Shown here piece after piece: positions 1-8,800 of a stretch of 64,000 nt of DNA. Origin of the DNA: Streptomyces hygroscopicus subsp. hygroscopicus. GTDB lineage: Bacteria; Actinomycetota; Actinomycetes; Streptomycetales; Streptomycetaceae. Every line of letters begins with the position of its first letter. Within the stretch, counting starts at the first letter, position 1. The position numbers were made by a program, and so were the translations under genes. The stretch is from assembly GCF_030269125.1 (NCBI RefSeq), contig NZ_BSSM01000004.1:248001-312000 (forward strand). The letters run 5' to 3'. Below the pieces are notes generated by a model. It had not been told where the DNA came from. It saw only the letters and a program-made list of their open reading frames with translations, and made no database searches.

Positions 1-376
1 TCTTCGAGGCGAACGCCGGGCCGGTCGGTCCCTGCGGGCGGCCGGCGGGCAGGGTGTCGTCCTTGAAGTGCGGGCTGACGGCGGCGTCGAGGTACTTCTG
101 CTCCCCGGTGTTCCAGAAGGTGTACAGCTGCTGGGCCAGGCGTACCTCCTGGGAGGCGCGCCGCCTGCCGATCGAGCGGTCCACGGTCAGCGCCGCGGGC
201 TGGACCAGGCCGGGCGTGCGGTCGATGAGGCTGCGCGGCGACGCCTGCGTGCTCGGCTCGCCGGCCTGGCGGTGGTAGTCCACGGCGCCGACGGCCATAC
301 CGATGCCGGCCGTGAGCGCTGTCGCGCCGGCGAGGGCGGCGGCGGTGACGAGGATGGTACGGGTCAGCTTGTGCAT
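1..376 (-). CDS. Secreted SnoaL-like (ester cyclase type) protein, partial
   Basis: Reads from an ATG at 376 down to the window edge with no stop, so the C-terminus is missing (125 codons present). The first ~30 residues are a basic start followed by an Ala/Leu/Gly-rich hydrophobic stretch, consistent with a signal peptide or membrane anchor. The last ~45 residues seen (a Tyr-Thr-Phe-Trp-Asn-Thr-Gly segment, then an Asp-Asp-Thr-Leu-Pro segment) resemble the start of SnoaL-like, NTF2-fold polyketide/ester cyclases. The family includes true cyclases and many binding proteins of unknown ligand, so no reaction is assigned. It lies upstream of nothing on its own strand that overlaps, and 219 bp separate it from the SDR gene behind it. 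Confidence 0.6.
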   Translation of the reverse strand, partial: MHKLTRTILVTAAALAGATALTAGIGMAVGAVDYHRQAGEPSTQASPRSLIDRTPGLVQPAALTVDRSIGRRRASQEVRLAQQLYTFWNTGEQKYLDAAVSPHFKDDTLPAGRPQGPTGPAFASK

Positions 377-405
377 GAGCGGATTCCTTTGGCTGTGCTT
401 GATGC

Positions 406-429
406 GGTTGTCGTAGCGGTTGTCGTAGC
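406..429. repeat. 12-bp tandem repeat
   Basis: Two adjacent copies of GGTTGTCGTAGC lie in the leader of the SnoaL-like gene, about 30 bp upstream of its ATG. It could be a regulatory direct repeat or simple slippage; nothing else supports a role. Confidence 0.4.
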
Positions 430-595
430 GGTGAAGGGGGTGAGGACCGCGCGTGTGTCCGGCGACCAGCGGGCCCACCGGCCGACCGCTGGAAACGAGC
501 CAGGGGTGTTCGGGCCCGCCGGTGAGGTGGTCGGCGGGGCGAGCCCGGAGCGGCGCGAGCGCGCCGGACACAGACGCGAGCCCTCGCGGCGAGGG

Positions 596-1378
596 TCAGA
601 TCTGGCGCAGCGCGCCGCCGTCGACGGCCCACTCGGCGCCGGTGATCTGGCGCGCGAGGGGCGACAGCAGGTAGGCGATGACCCGTGCGACATCGTCGGG
701 GCCGCCGAGCCGGGCCGTGGGCAGGCGTCGCACCTCGCGGACGAAGTGGTCGATCGCCGCCTCCGGTTCCAGGCGGAACTGGGCGGCGAGCTGCTCGGCG
801 AATCCGCCGGGGCCGTCCCACAGCCGGGTCCGGGTCGGTCCCGGCGCGACGACGTTGGAACGCACCCCGCGCGGGCCGAACTCGGCCGCAAGCGTCTTGG
901 ACAACGACAGCAGCGCGGTTTTGGCGGCCGCGTAGTCCACCAGCGGCACGTCCGGCATCCTGGCCGCCTCGCTGGTGACGTGGACCAGGGAGCCGCCGCG
1001 CACGAGCAGGGCGGGCAGCGCGGCTCGGGTCATCCGCACCGCGCTGTGGAAGTTGAGCTCGAACGTGGCGTGCCACTGCTCGTCACTCACGTCCAGGAAG
1101 CCGGTGCGGGAGTCCAGCCCGCCGACGTTGTTGACGAGGCCGTCCAGACGCCCGTACCGGGCGAGCACCTCCGCCACCACCCGCTGGGCGGCGCCGGGTT
1201 CGGTGAGGTCGGCCGCCAGCCCACTGACCTGCGGGCCGAGGGCTTCGACGCCCTCGGGGTGGCGGGCCACGGCGACGACAGCGGCGCCCTCCGCCGCCAG
1301 GACGCCCACCGTGGCCTCGCCGATCCCGGCGGACGCGCCGGTCACCACCACGACCGCGTCATCGAGTCGAAGATCCAT
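596..1378 (-). CDS. Short-chain dehydrogenase/reductase (canonical)
   Basis: 260-aa cytosolic SDR. The cofactor-binding TGASAGIG motif is at residues 13-20, the NN of the NNxG motif near 83-84, and the catalytic Ser136, Tyr149 and Lys153 (YAAAK) are all present; it ends with the usual VDGG segment. These are the hallmarks of a working NAD(P)-dependent classical SDR of normal length. The ATG at 1378 follows a GGAG-like ribosome site. It lies directly downstream of a second SDR gene on the same strand (14-bp gap), so the two are probably co-transcribed, and both are divergent from the LysR gene at 2248. The substrate cannot be told from sequence. Confidence 0.85.
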   Translation of the reverse strand: MDLRLDDAVVVVTGASAGIGEATVGVLAAEGAAVVAVARHPEGVEALGPQVSGLAADLTEPGAAQRVVAEVLARYGRLDGLVNNVGGLDSRTGFLDVSDEQWHATFELNFHSAVRMTRAALPALLVRGGSLVHVTSEAARMPDVPLVDYAAAKTALLSLSKTLAAEFGPRGVRSNVVAPGPTRTRLWDGPGGFAEQLAAQFRLEPEAAIDHFVREVRRLPTARLGGPDDVARVIAYLLSPLARQITGAEWAVDGGALRQI

Positions 1379-1392
1379 CAGCCGGGCTCCTT

Positions 1393-2118
1393 TCAGGCGA
1401 GGCGGCCGCCGCCGTCGACGTGCAGCACGGTGCCGGTGACGTACGGGTTGTCGAGGGCGTAGAACACGGCCTTGATCAGGTCGTCCGGGGTACCGACGCG
1501 GCGGGCGGGGTTGCGTTCGGCCACCTGGCGCAGGAACGACTCCTTGTCCGCGCCCAGCCCGTCCCAGGACCCGCTGTCGACGATGCCCGGCGAGACGGCG
1601 TTGACCCGCACCGGCGCGATCTCGACCGCGAGTGCCTGGACCAGGAAGGCCAGCGCGCCGTTGGTGGTGGCCATCACGGTCCGCGACGGCGCCGGACGCC
1701 ACGCGGCCACACCGGAGAAGAAGGTGAACGAACCGGTATCGGCGACCTGGCCGCCCAGATGCTTGGCCAGCAGCAGGGGGCCGACCACCTTGGCGGCGAA
1801 CGCCCGCTGGACGTCGGCGAGTTCGAGGTCCTTCAGCGGACCGTTGGCCGGCATGGCCGCGGTGGAGACCAGGTGGTCGAAGCGGCCGACCCGCTGGGAC
1901 AGGGCCGCGATCGTGGCCTCGTCGGCGAGGTCGACCGTGATCACCTCGGACGGCCCGGACAGCTCGCCGGCGGTCCACTCGAGCTTGCGCGGATCGGGAC
2001 CGGCCAGGACGAGGTCGGCGCCGGCGGCGGACGCCGCCTGGGCGAGCCGGCAGCCGGTGCGGGAACCTGCGCCCACCACGACCAGGCGCTGCCCCTCGAG
2101 GAACGCGGAACGGGACAT
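1393..2118 (-). CDS. SDR-fold protein lacking the catalytic Tyr/Lys
   Basis: 241 aa with an SDR-like Rossmann start (VVGAGSRTG at about residues 15-22) and the C-terminal VDGGG segment. Aligning by eye, the position of the active-site Tyr is Met149 and that of the Lys is Asn153 (MATTN in place of YxxxK), while a Ser at 135 is in the expected place. The protein therefore keeps the fold but not the standard catalytic pair; it may be a non-classical reductase, a binding protein, or a partner of the canonical SDR encoded 14 bp downstream. It is the first gene of the likely two-gene unit opposite the LysR regulator, whose job is probably to control this pair. Confidence 0.8.
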   Translation of the reverse strand: MSRSAFLEGQRLVVVGAGSRTGCRLAQAASAAGADLVLAGPDPRKLEWTAGELSGPSEVITVDLADEATIAALSQRVGRFDHLVSTAAMPANGPLKDLELADVQRAFAAKVVGPLLLAKHLGGQVADTGSFTFFSGVAAWRPAPSRTVMATTNGALAFLVQALAVEIAPVRVNAVSPGIVDSGSWDGLGADKESFLRQVAERNPARRVGTPDDLIKAVFYALDNPYVTGTVLHVDGGGRLA

Positions 2119-2247
2119 GGGAGTACTCCTTCGAGGTGTCGGGGAGCGACCGCCGCGCTTTGCCCGCGGCGGTCACACCACGACCTTCTCCCGGGCCCGT
2201 GTGATGAGTCCAAGTCTTGTTTTCACCTGGAGCGATAAAATTTCCTC

Positions 2248-3159
2248 ATGGCAACGCTGCGACAGCTCGAATACCTGGTCACCGTCGTCGACACCGGTTC
2301 CTTCACCCGGGCGGCCGAGCGACTGCACGTCACCCAACCCGCCCTCTCGCATCAGATCCGTGCACTGGAGAAGGCTGTCGGGGGCCCGTTGCTCGAACGA
2401 CTCCCGCGCTCGGTCCGCCCGACTCCCATGGGCCGCGCGGTCCTTCCGCATGCCCGCGCCGCGCTCGCCGAGGCCGAGCGCCTGCACTCCGTCGCCCGTC
2501 GCAGTGCCGGACTGGACGAAGGAGAGCTGGAGGTCGCGACCGTCTACTCGGTCAGCCTCGGCATCCTCCCGCCCGTCCTGCGCGTCTGGCGCCGGCGGCA
2601 CCCGGGGGTACGGATCCGGCTGCACGAGTACCCGCACGCCGCCAAGCTCCAGGCGGCCATGGCCGCGGGCGGGGCCGACCTCGCCGTCGGCCCTCCACCG
2701 GACGACTGGGAGGGACCGACCCGCGAACTCGGCGTGGAGGAGTTCGCCGTCGTCCTGCCCGCCGACGACCCGCTGGCCGACAGCCCGACCCGCACCGTCG
2801 CCCTCGCCTCGCTCGCGGACCGCGCCTGGGTCCACTACTCACCCGGCAACGGCCTCGCCGACCTGCTCGACCGCGTCTGCCTCCGGGCCGGCTTCCAGCC
2901 CGAGGCGGCCGTCCGCGCCGAACAGACCTCCGCCGTCCCCCTGCTGGCCGCCGCCGGTCTCGGCCCCGCCCTCGTCCCCGCCAACATCATCCCGTCCCAC
3001 TTCGACGGTGCCACACTGCGCCCGGACCCTCCCATCCGCCGGACCCTCACGGCCTACACGCGCACCCGCCCCGACCCGCTGACCGTCGCCTTCGCCGACC
3101 ACCTCGCCCGCCAGGCCCGCCTCAACCCCCTTCACTTCCCGGCCCGCGTCACGGAGTAG
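2248..3159 (+). CDS. LysR-family transcriptional regulator
   Basis: 303 aa, the usual length for the family. The N-terminal winged HTH (residues ~5-60) has the family pattern of TGSFTRAAERLHVTQPALSH, followed by a substrate-binding-like co-inducer domain from about 90. It is transcribed away from the two SDR genes across a 129-bp gap, the classic LysR arrangement, so it most likely regulates them and itself in response to a small molecule. The gap contains an AT-rich stretch just before the start (2236-2243), uncommon for this DNA and a plausible binding or promoter region. The effector is unknown. Confidence 0.9.
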   Translation: MATLRQLEYLVTVVDTGSFTRAAERLHVTQPALSHQIRALEKAVGGPLLERLPRSVRPTPMGRAVLPHARAALAEAERLHSVARRSAGLDEGELEVATVYSVSLGILPPVLRVWRRRHPGVRIRLHEYPHAAKLQAAMAAGGADLAVGPPPDDWEGPTRELGVEEFAVVLPADDPLADSPTRTVALASLADRAWVHYSPGNGLADLLDRVCLRAGFQPEAAVRAEQTSAVPLLAAAGLGPALVPANIIPSHFDGATLRPDPPIRRTLTAYTRTRPDPLTVAFADHLARQARLNPLHFPARVTE

Positions 3160-3578
3160 ACGGCTTGTCCCGGCCCGGGGTGCCGCGCAGACGGTCGAAA
3201 CCGCGGCGACCGGCCGGGCGGCATGGCGCGGTGCGCGTTCGACGGCGGGGCCGGTGAACACGGTGGCGGCCGGCAGGCGGGACCGGCACCGAGACCGATG
3301 ACCGTAAGCCGAGGGCGACGCGGCTCACCTGTCCGTCGACGACGGCGCATCCTGGAAGGTGTTGCGTGCATGTCAATGCCTGTGCTTACCTCTACGCGCA
3401 TCAACTCAACCTGGTGACCCAGGCGTTGACGGCACGTCCTGACCACAGCCCGTATCCCACCGCGACCAGCGCTCACCAGGCGTTCATGTTCCGACAGCCC
3501 CACCACGGACCGTCGACGGCACCACCACGGCCGCCCCGGCCCGAGCACTCCGTATCCCTCCACACTCCTAGGAGCACC
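3160..3578. other. Intergenic region before the muramidase gene
   Basis: 419 bp. An open frame continues upstream from the muramidase gene to 3366, but it has no ribosome site and its residues do not look like a protein; the real start is taken at 3579. I looked for a c-di-AMP (ydaO type) riboswitch, often found before actinomycete cell-wall hydrolases, and did not recognise one. No promoter can be assigned with confidence. Confidence 0.4.
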
Positions 3579-4874
3579 ATGTTCGCAGCCGCCCTCTCGC
3601 GGTTCAGATCCGGTACCAGCGGTACCGGCCCTCGCCGGACCCTCCTCCGGGCGGGCGGGCTGCTGGCCGCGGTCCTCAGCGTGCCCATCCTGCCCGGTAC
3701 CGCCTCGGCGGCCGCCGCGGACCACGGGATCCGGGTGCGCATGACGCACCCGGACCAGGACCATGCCGGATCCGGGCTCCAGCGCCTGAGCGCGGCGTCC
3801 CTGGCGACGACCGCGTCGGCCGCCGTCAGCACGGGTCCGGCCGGCCTCGACGTCAGCCACTACCAGACCAACGTCGACTGGACATCCGTCAAGAACAACG
3901 GCGCCGCCTTCGCCTACGTCAAGGCCACCGAGGGCACCACCTACACGGACCCGTCCTTCTCCCAGCAGTACAACGGCGCGTACAACGCCGGACTGATCCG
4001 CGGCGCCTACCACTTCGCGCTCCCCGGCAACTCGACCGGTACCGTCCAGGCCGACTGGTTCGTCAGCCACGGCGGCGGCTGGACCGCCGACGGCAGGACG
4101 CTGCCGCCCGCCCTGGACATCGAGTACAACCCCTACGGGGCGACCTGTTACGGGCTGAGCCAGAGCGCGATGGTCTCCTGGATCCGGGACTTCAGCAACG
4201 AAGTGCGGGCCAAGGTGGGGCGCTACCCGACGATCTACACCACCACCGACTGGTGGACCACCTGCACCGGCAACAACAGCAGCTTCGCAAGCACCAACCC
4301 GCTGTGGATCGCCCGTTACTCCAGCAGCCCCGGCACCCTGCCCGCCGGATGGTCGACCCAGACGATCTGGCAGTACGCCGACTCCGGAACCTTCCCCGGC
4401 GACCAGGACACCTTCAACGGCACGCTCACGGACCTGCAGACCTTCGCCGAGGGAAGCTACACACCGCCGCCCACCGCCAGTTGGCCCACTGTGCAGCAGG
4501 GAGCCAGTGGTGAGCGGGTCAAGACCGTCCAGTACCTGCTCGACGCCCACGGCTTCGCGTTGACGGTGGACGGTTCGTTCGGGCCGGCGACCGACTCCGC
4601 GGTGCGTTCGTTCCAGTCGGCGCACGGCCTCAGCGTGGACGGCGTCGTCGGCCCCGCCACCTGGCAGGCCCTCATCGTCACCGTGCAGCAGGGATCGTCG
4701 GGTCCCGCGGTCCAGGCGGTGCAGAGCCAGCTCGACGCCCACGGTTTCGCGCTGGCGGTGGACGGTTCGTTCGGGCCGGCGACCGACTCCGCGGTGCGTT
4801 CGTTCCAGTCGGCGCACGGCCTCAGCGTGGACGGCATCGTCGGTTCGAACACCTGGCAGAGCCTCGTTTCCTGA
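3579..4874 (+). CDS. Secreted GH25 muramidase (lysozyme) with two PG-binding domains
   Basis: 431 aa. The start is the ATG behind AGGAG (3570-3574). Residues ~1-45 form a signal peptide with an Arg-rich start and an ALA-type end (TASAAAA). A GH25 domain follows (~85-300): GLDVSHYQ at its start, [16 protein letters not shown] and the catalytic ALDIEY segment, which together supply the Asp/Glu residues used to cut the MurNAc-GlcNAc bond. The C-terminus carries two PG_binding_1 repeats (~305-365 and ~368-431). The enzyme is predicted to act outside the cell on peptidoglycan. It is followed 34 bp later by a second wall enzyme, suggesting co-expression. The two binding repeats are almost identical in DNA, a recent duplication. 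Confidence 0.92.
   Translation: MFAAALSRFRSGTSGTGPRRTLLRAGGLLAAVLSVPILPGTASAAAADHGIRVRMTHPDQDHAGSGLQRLSAASLATTASAAVSTGPAGLDVSHYQTNVDWTSVKNNGAAFAYVKATEGTTYTDPSFSQQYNGAYNAGLIRGAYHFALPGNSTGTVQADWFVSHGGGWTADGRTLPPALDIEYNPYGATCYGLSQSAMVSWIRDFSNEVRAKVGRYPTIYTTTDWWTTCTGNNSSFASTNPLWIARYSSSPGTLPAGWSTQTIWQYADSGTFPGDQDTFNGTLTDLQTFAEGSYTPPPTASWPTVQQGASGERVKTVQYLLDAHGFALTVDGSFGPATDSAVRSFQSAHGLSVDGVVGPATWQALIVTVQQGSSGPAVQAVQSQLDAHGFALAVDGSFGPATDSAVRSFQSAHGLSVDGIVGSNTWQSLVS
4541..4839. repeat. Duplicated PG-binding repeat, period 192 bp
   Basis: The 107 bases at 4541-4647 recur at 4733-4839 with only a few changes (for instance cggcttcgcg versus cggtttcgcg). The 192-bp period equals 64 codons, so the duplication keeps the reading frame and gives two tandem binding domains in the muramidase. 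Confidence 0.85.
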
Positions 4875-4908
4875 GCTTCGGCACGACATCACAGATGAGG
4901 GGACTTCC

Positions 4909-5688
4909 ATGACACGGGCACGACACTCCGCCGGCGGCATCGACCGCCGCTCCCTGCTCCGGGGCGCGGCAGGGCTGACGGCCACGCTCGGCTTGGCGGG
5001 AACTGTCAGCCTCCAAGCGGCGGGCCGGGCCTCGGCCTACGGGTGGTCCCGCACCCTTCAGCAGGGCTCCTCCGGATCCGACGTGGTCGAACTGCAGATC
5101 CGCGTCGGTGGCTGGGCCGCGTCCAGCGCGCAGCAGACCTATGTCGCCTGGGACGGTGACTTCGGCCCGGCCACGAACGCCGCCGTCCAACGCTTCCAGT
5201 CCGCCTACGGGCTGAGCGCGGACGGCGTCGTCGGTCCGCAGACGCAGGGCGTGCTCAACAGCCTCGAGTCCGGCGACGGATCCACCGCCCACTTCGACTG
5301 GAGCGAGTTCTACTCCCAGGACGGCTCCGGTTTCAGTGGTGGGATGGTCGACGCCGCGACGGTCAAGGAGAACGTGCGCCGACTGATGTACAAGCTGGAG
5401 GCCGTGCGCAAGAAGGCCGGAAACAGCTCGATCACGGTCGACTCCGGCTTCCGCAGCATCGCGCACAACGCCGCGGTGGGCGGCGCGTCCAACAGCATGC
5501 ACCTCTACGGCGTCGCCGCGGACATCGTCGTCTCCGGCTACAGCACCCTGCAGACCTACAGGATCGCCGAGACGTGCGGCTTCTCCGGCCTCGAGGCGTA
5601 CACGCACTCATGGCAGCACGTCGACAGCCGAGTCCAGTACCCCTCGTACGGCTCCGGCTCGTGGTGGTGGGAGAGCGGCGTGGTGTGA
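4909..5688 (+). CDS. Secreted M15 zinc D-Ala-D-Ala carboxypeptidase with PG-binding domain
   Basis: 259 aa. The N-terminus (DRRSLLRGAAGL) has a twin-arginine motif and hydrophobic core, so Tat export is likely. Residues ~45-110 are a PG_binding_1 domain like those of the preceding muramidase. The C-terminal peptidase M15 domain carries the zinc-site pattern SMHLYGVAADI near 197 and WQHVDS near 235, which provide the His/Asp/His ligands of this family (the Streptomyces albus G enzyme type). The expected reaction is removal or cleavage at D-Ala in the peptidoglycan stem peptide. It starts 34 bp after the muramidase gene with an AGGGG-like ribosome site, so the two probably form an operon. A strong hairpin follows its stop. 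Confidence 0.9.
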   Translation: MTRARHSAGGIDRRSLLRGAAGLTATLGLAGTVSLQAAGRASAYGWSRTLQQGSSGSDVVELQIRVGGWAASSAQQTYVAWDGDFGPATNAAVQRFQSAYGLSADGVVGPQTQGVLNSLESGDGSTAHFDWSEFYSQDGSGFSGGMVDAATVKENVRRLMYKLEAVRKKAGNSSITVDSGFRSIAHNAAVGGASNSMHLYGVAADIVVSGYSTLQTYRIAETCGFSGLEAYTHSWQHVDSRVQYPSYGSGSWWWESGVV

Positions 5689-5707
5689 TCCGCCCGCTCC
5701 GGCACAC

Positions 5708-5744
5708 CGGGCCCGTCCGCGTCGTCACGGCACGGACGGGCCCG
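5708..5744. terminator. Hairpin terminator after the M15 gene
   Basis: A perfect 12-bp inverted repeat (5708-5719 with 5733-5744, sequence CGGGCCCGTCCG) and a 13-base loop begin 20 bp after the M15 stop. There is no T tract, as is common in Streptomyces. Confidence 0.7.
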
Positions 5745-5815
5745 CCGTCGATCCGGCCCGCGATGCGCCGGGTCACGAGGTGATCGCCCCACGAGGGTCG
5801 CACGGCCCCCGGCAC

Positions 5816-5843
5816 GGGAGGGCGGCGCGTCGCCCGCCCTCCC
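5816..5843. terminator. Hairpin terminator after the multicopper oxidase gene
   Basis: A 10-bp perfect stem (GGGAGGGCGG paired with CCGCCCTCCC, 8-base loop) lies 12 bp beyond the minus-strand stop at 5855. With the hairpin at 5708 it separates two converging genes. Confidence 0.7.
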
Positions 5844-5854
5844 GGCCTCCGTGG

Positions 5855-8800
5855 TCACTCGGGCCGCACAGCCGTCCGTCCCTTTCGCTGCCCGCGGACC
5901 CCCACGACCACCTGGAGCGGGTCCGAGACGGACTTCACCGTCATACTCGGGAACTCCCCGCCGTAACCGACCGTGTTGAGCGCGACGACCCGGTAGGCGT
6001 ACGACGAGTTCACCGATGCCGTCGGGTCGACGAAGGTGCGGGTCTCGTGGACGTTCGGCTGGTCGAGCGGCGAGGCGACGGTGCCGGCGTCGGACCATGT
6101 GGTGCCGTCGCTCGACCGCTGCACGACGAAGGACGTCTCGTTGATGGAGTTGTCCTGCCACTGCAACTGGATCCGTGCGTTGGCGCCGGTGCCCACGACC
6201 GTGGACGTGAGCCCGCTCGCCTTCACGGGCGGCAGTGCCAGCGACTCGGGACGCATCATGTCCATCTCCTCATGGCTGAGGATGTGACAGTGGATCACGT
6301 ACTCCCAGCCGAAGTTCACCAGCTTGTTGCTGATGGCCGCCGTAGGGTTGCCCTGCGGATCGACGTTGTTGAACATCGACGTGTCGCCGAGCGGCATCGC
6401 CGGGTCCAGCGGCCGCACGGAGTTCGGCACCTCGAAGGGCACGGTCGGCACGACCGGCCGCAGGGCGACGATCGTGTCCTCCAGCGGACTCATCCGCACC
6501 GTGTCCTTCCAGCCCAGTTCGTTGCCGTCCGGCCGGATGACGATGTTGTCCCAGGTGACCCGGTTGAGGAGCTGGACGTCGTACAGGTGGAAGTGGATCG
6601 GGTGCGTGTCCACCCCGTTGTGGGTGAACCGCCAGATCTGTGTCCCGTCCGCGGCGGATCCGATGGGCGTCACCTTCACGTCTCCCCTGGGAAGATCGGT
6701 GCCGTCGATCAGCTCGGTCTGCGGGTTGACGTACGGGTACAACGTGACGTTCTGCCCGCCCGGCGTGGGTGGCTGCGCCTCGACGCCGAGGTTCGCCTCC
6801 ATCCGGCCGAAGTCGTCGAACGACGTCGCGTTCATCTCGTCGTGGATGGCCTTCGGTTGCAAGGGCATCGTCGTCTTGGCGGTCGGTGACTTGAGCGTGT
6901 TGAAGCTGAACTTCGAGGTGTCGTTCACGCGGACCAGGCCGTCGCAGGTGTTCACCGTCGTGTTGGTGACGTTGCAGTTGCTGCTGGCGGCGAAGGTCTT
7001 GCCATAGGCCGAGTTGTAGGCGGACTGGCCGACGATCACCGGGTTCTGCCCGGACTCGAAGACGCCGGAGCCGTCCGCGTGGTGCTTGAAGGCGGCCTGC
7101 AGCCTGGTCAGGTCGAGGGCCGGGGCCGGCGTGGTGTCCGCGACGGTCACCTGCATGACGGTGCGGGTATTGGGACCGTACCCCGGCAGGATCTTCGGGG
7201 CACCGGTCGGCCTGAGGTCGGGCGCGCCCGTGTAGTAGTCGTACGACGCCACGCGCGCCGGATAGGCGGCGGGCGCGTCGTTGTAGAGGATGAGTGTCTT
7301 GCCGGCGAACTTGGAGAAGTCCACCAGCACGTCGGCGCGCTCGGCCGGCGCCAGGGTCAGCGAGTGCTTGTCCACGTTGCCGACGTCGAAGCGGGTCGGG
7401 TCGGTGATCCAGGTCGTCGGCTGCTGGCCGTCGATGACGGCCGGCGCCGGCAGGAAGCCCCCCTCGTTGGCGATCTGCACCCAGTCCGGGCCGGCGGCGT
7501 CGTTGTTGGAGTCGACCGGAGTGGGCGACACGTTGGGATCGGTCTGGGCGGCCTCCAGCTCGTTCGGTTTCAGCGCCACCTCGGTGGTCCCGTCGCCCTG
7601 CTTGGGATCGGCGCCGTACCACTGGAAGTTGAAGAACCGGTCGTTGGCGGCGTTGAGCAGCCGCAGCCTGTAGGTCTTCGGCTGAAGCGTCACCTTGGGA
7701 TAGGCGACCCCGTTGACGATGGGCGTGTCGTTGAACTGCTCCATGCCCATCGAGACGTTCGGCGTGCCGGGGATCTGCTCCGGCTCGCAGTAAGGCGCGG
7801 TCTGGTACTGCCAGGTCGACGGATCGTCCAGCTTGCACGTGGGTTCGTAGTACGGGTTCGCGATCGGCCCGTACTTGGCGTCGCCGGCCGGCGGCCAGAA
7901 CCACGGCCCGTACATCCAGCGTCCGTACGAGCTCATGCCTGACGGGTCGCCCGGGTTCTGCGCGGGCATGTAGACGTGGTGGTACCAGAAACTGCCCTTG
8001 GTGCCCCAGCGTTTCGTGTTCCAGGTGGGGTCCTGCCCGTACGAGACCGTCCGGCCGTTCGCGTCCTTCTGGTCCTTGAGCTGCGAGTCGTCCGGCACGA
8101 AGGTGCGGTCCTGGACGAGCAGCGGGAGGGTCGAATCGGCGTCGGGGATCGTGCCGTTGCCGACCAGCGCCTTCTCGGTGTCGTCGGTGATGGTGTAACC
8201 GGCCGCTTCACCGGCGTAGACGTTCAGCCGGGTGATGCCGTAGGAGTGGTCGTGGTAGAACATCAGCCGGGCGCTCTGCTGGTTGGTGTAGTAGAAGGTC
8301 GAGCAGCCGTCGTCCTTCGCCGCGCAGAGTTCCGTCCCGCCGCCGTCCGTCATGTCCGGCACGTTCTGGACGCTGACGCCCTGCGGCCAGTCCGTGTTCT
8401 CGCCGGCCGGGGTGATCCACTGGTGGGGCGTGCCGTCGCTGATCCACGGCGTGATGCCGCCGTGCAGGTGCAACGTGGCCCGGTTGTCCTTGAAGCAGCC
8501 CGTCTTGTCGTTCGTGCACGCCGGATTGCGCACCTCGTCCATGACGGTGCCGTCGTTCTTCGGCGCGGGCATCGCCATCGGACCCATGCCGGAGCCCATC
8601 CCGGTGCTGTCGACCGGCAGGAAGAGGTCACCGTCGGCACCCTTGGGGAGCAGGTTGCGGAACACGATCCGCACCGGCCGGTCCTTGGTCGCGGTGATGA
8701 CCGGGCCCATCCACTGTGGTGAGGTCACACCGGTGTACGGCAGCTCCTGCCGGGTGCCGTCCATCAACTCGTTGTACAGCGGCACCTTCCGTCCGGGGAC

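Noticed and set aside
3160-3578. c-di-AMP riboswitch before the muramidase gene
   Set aside because: The conserved core features of the ydaO class were not found.
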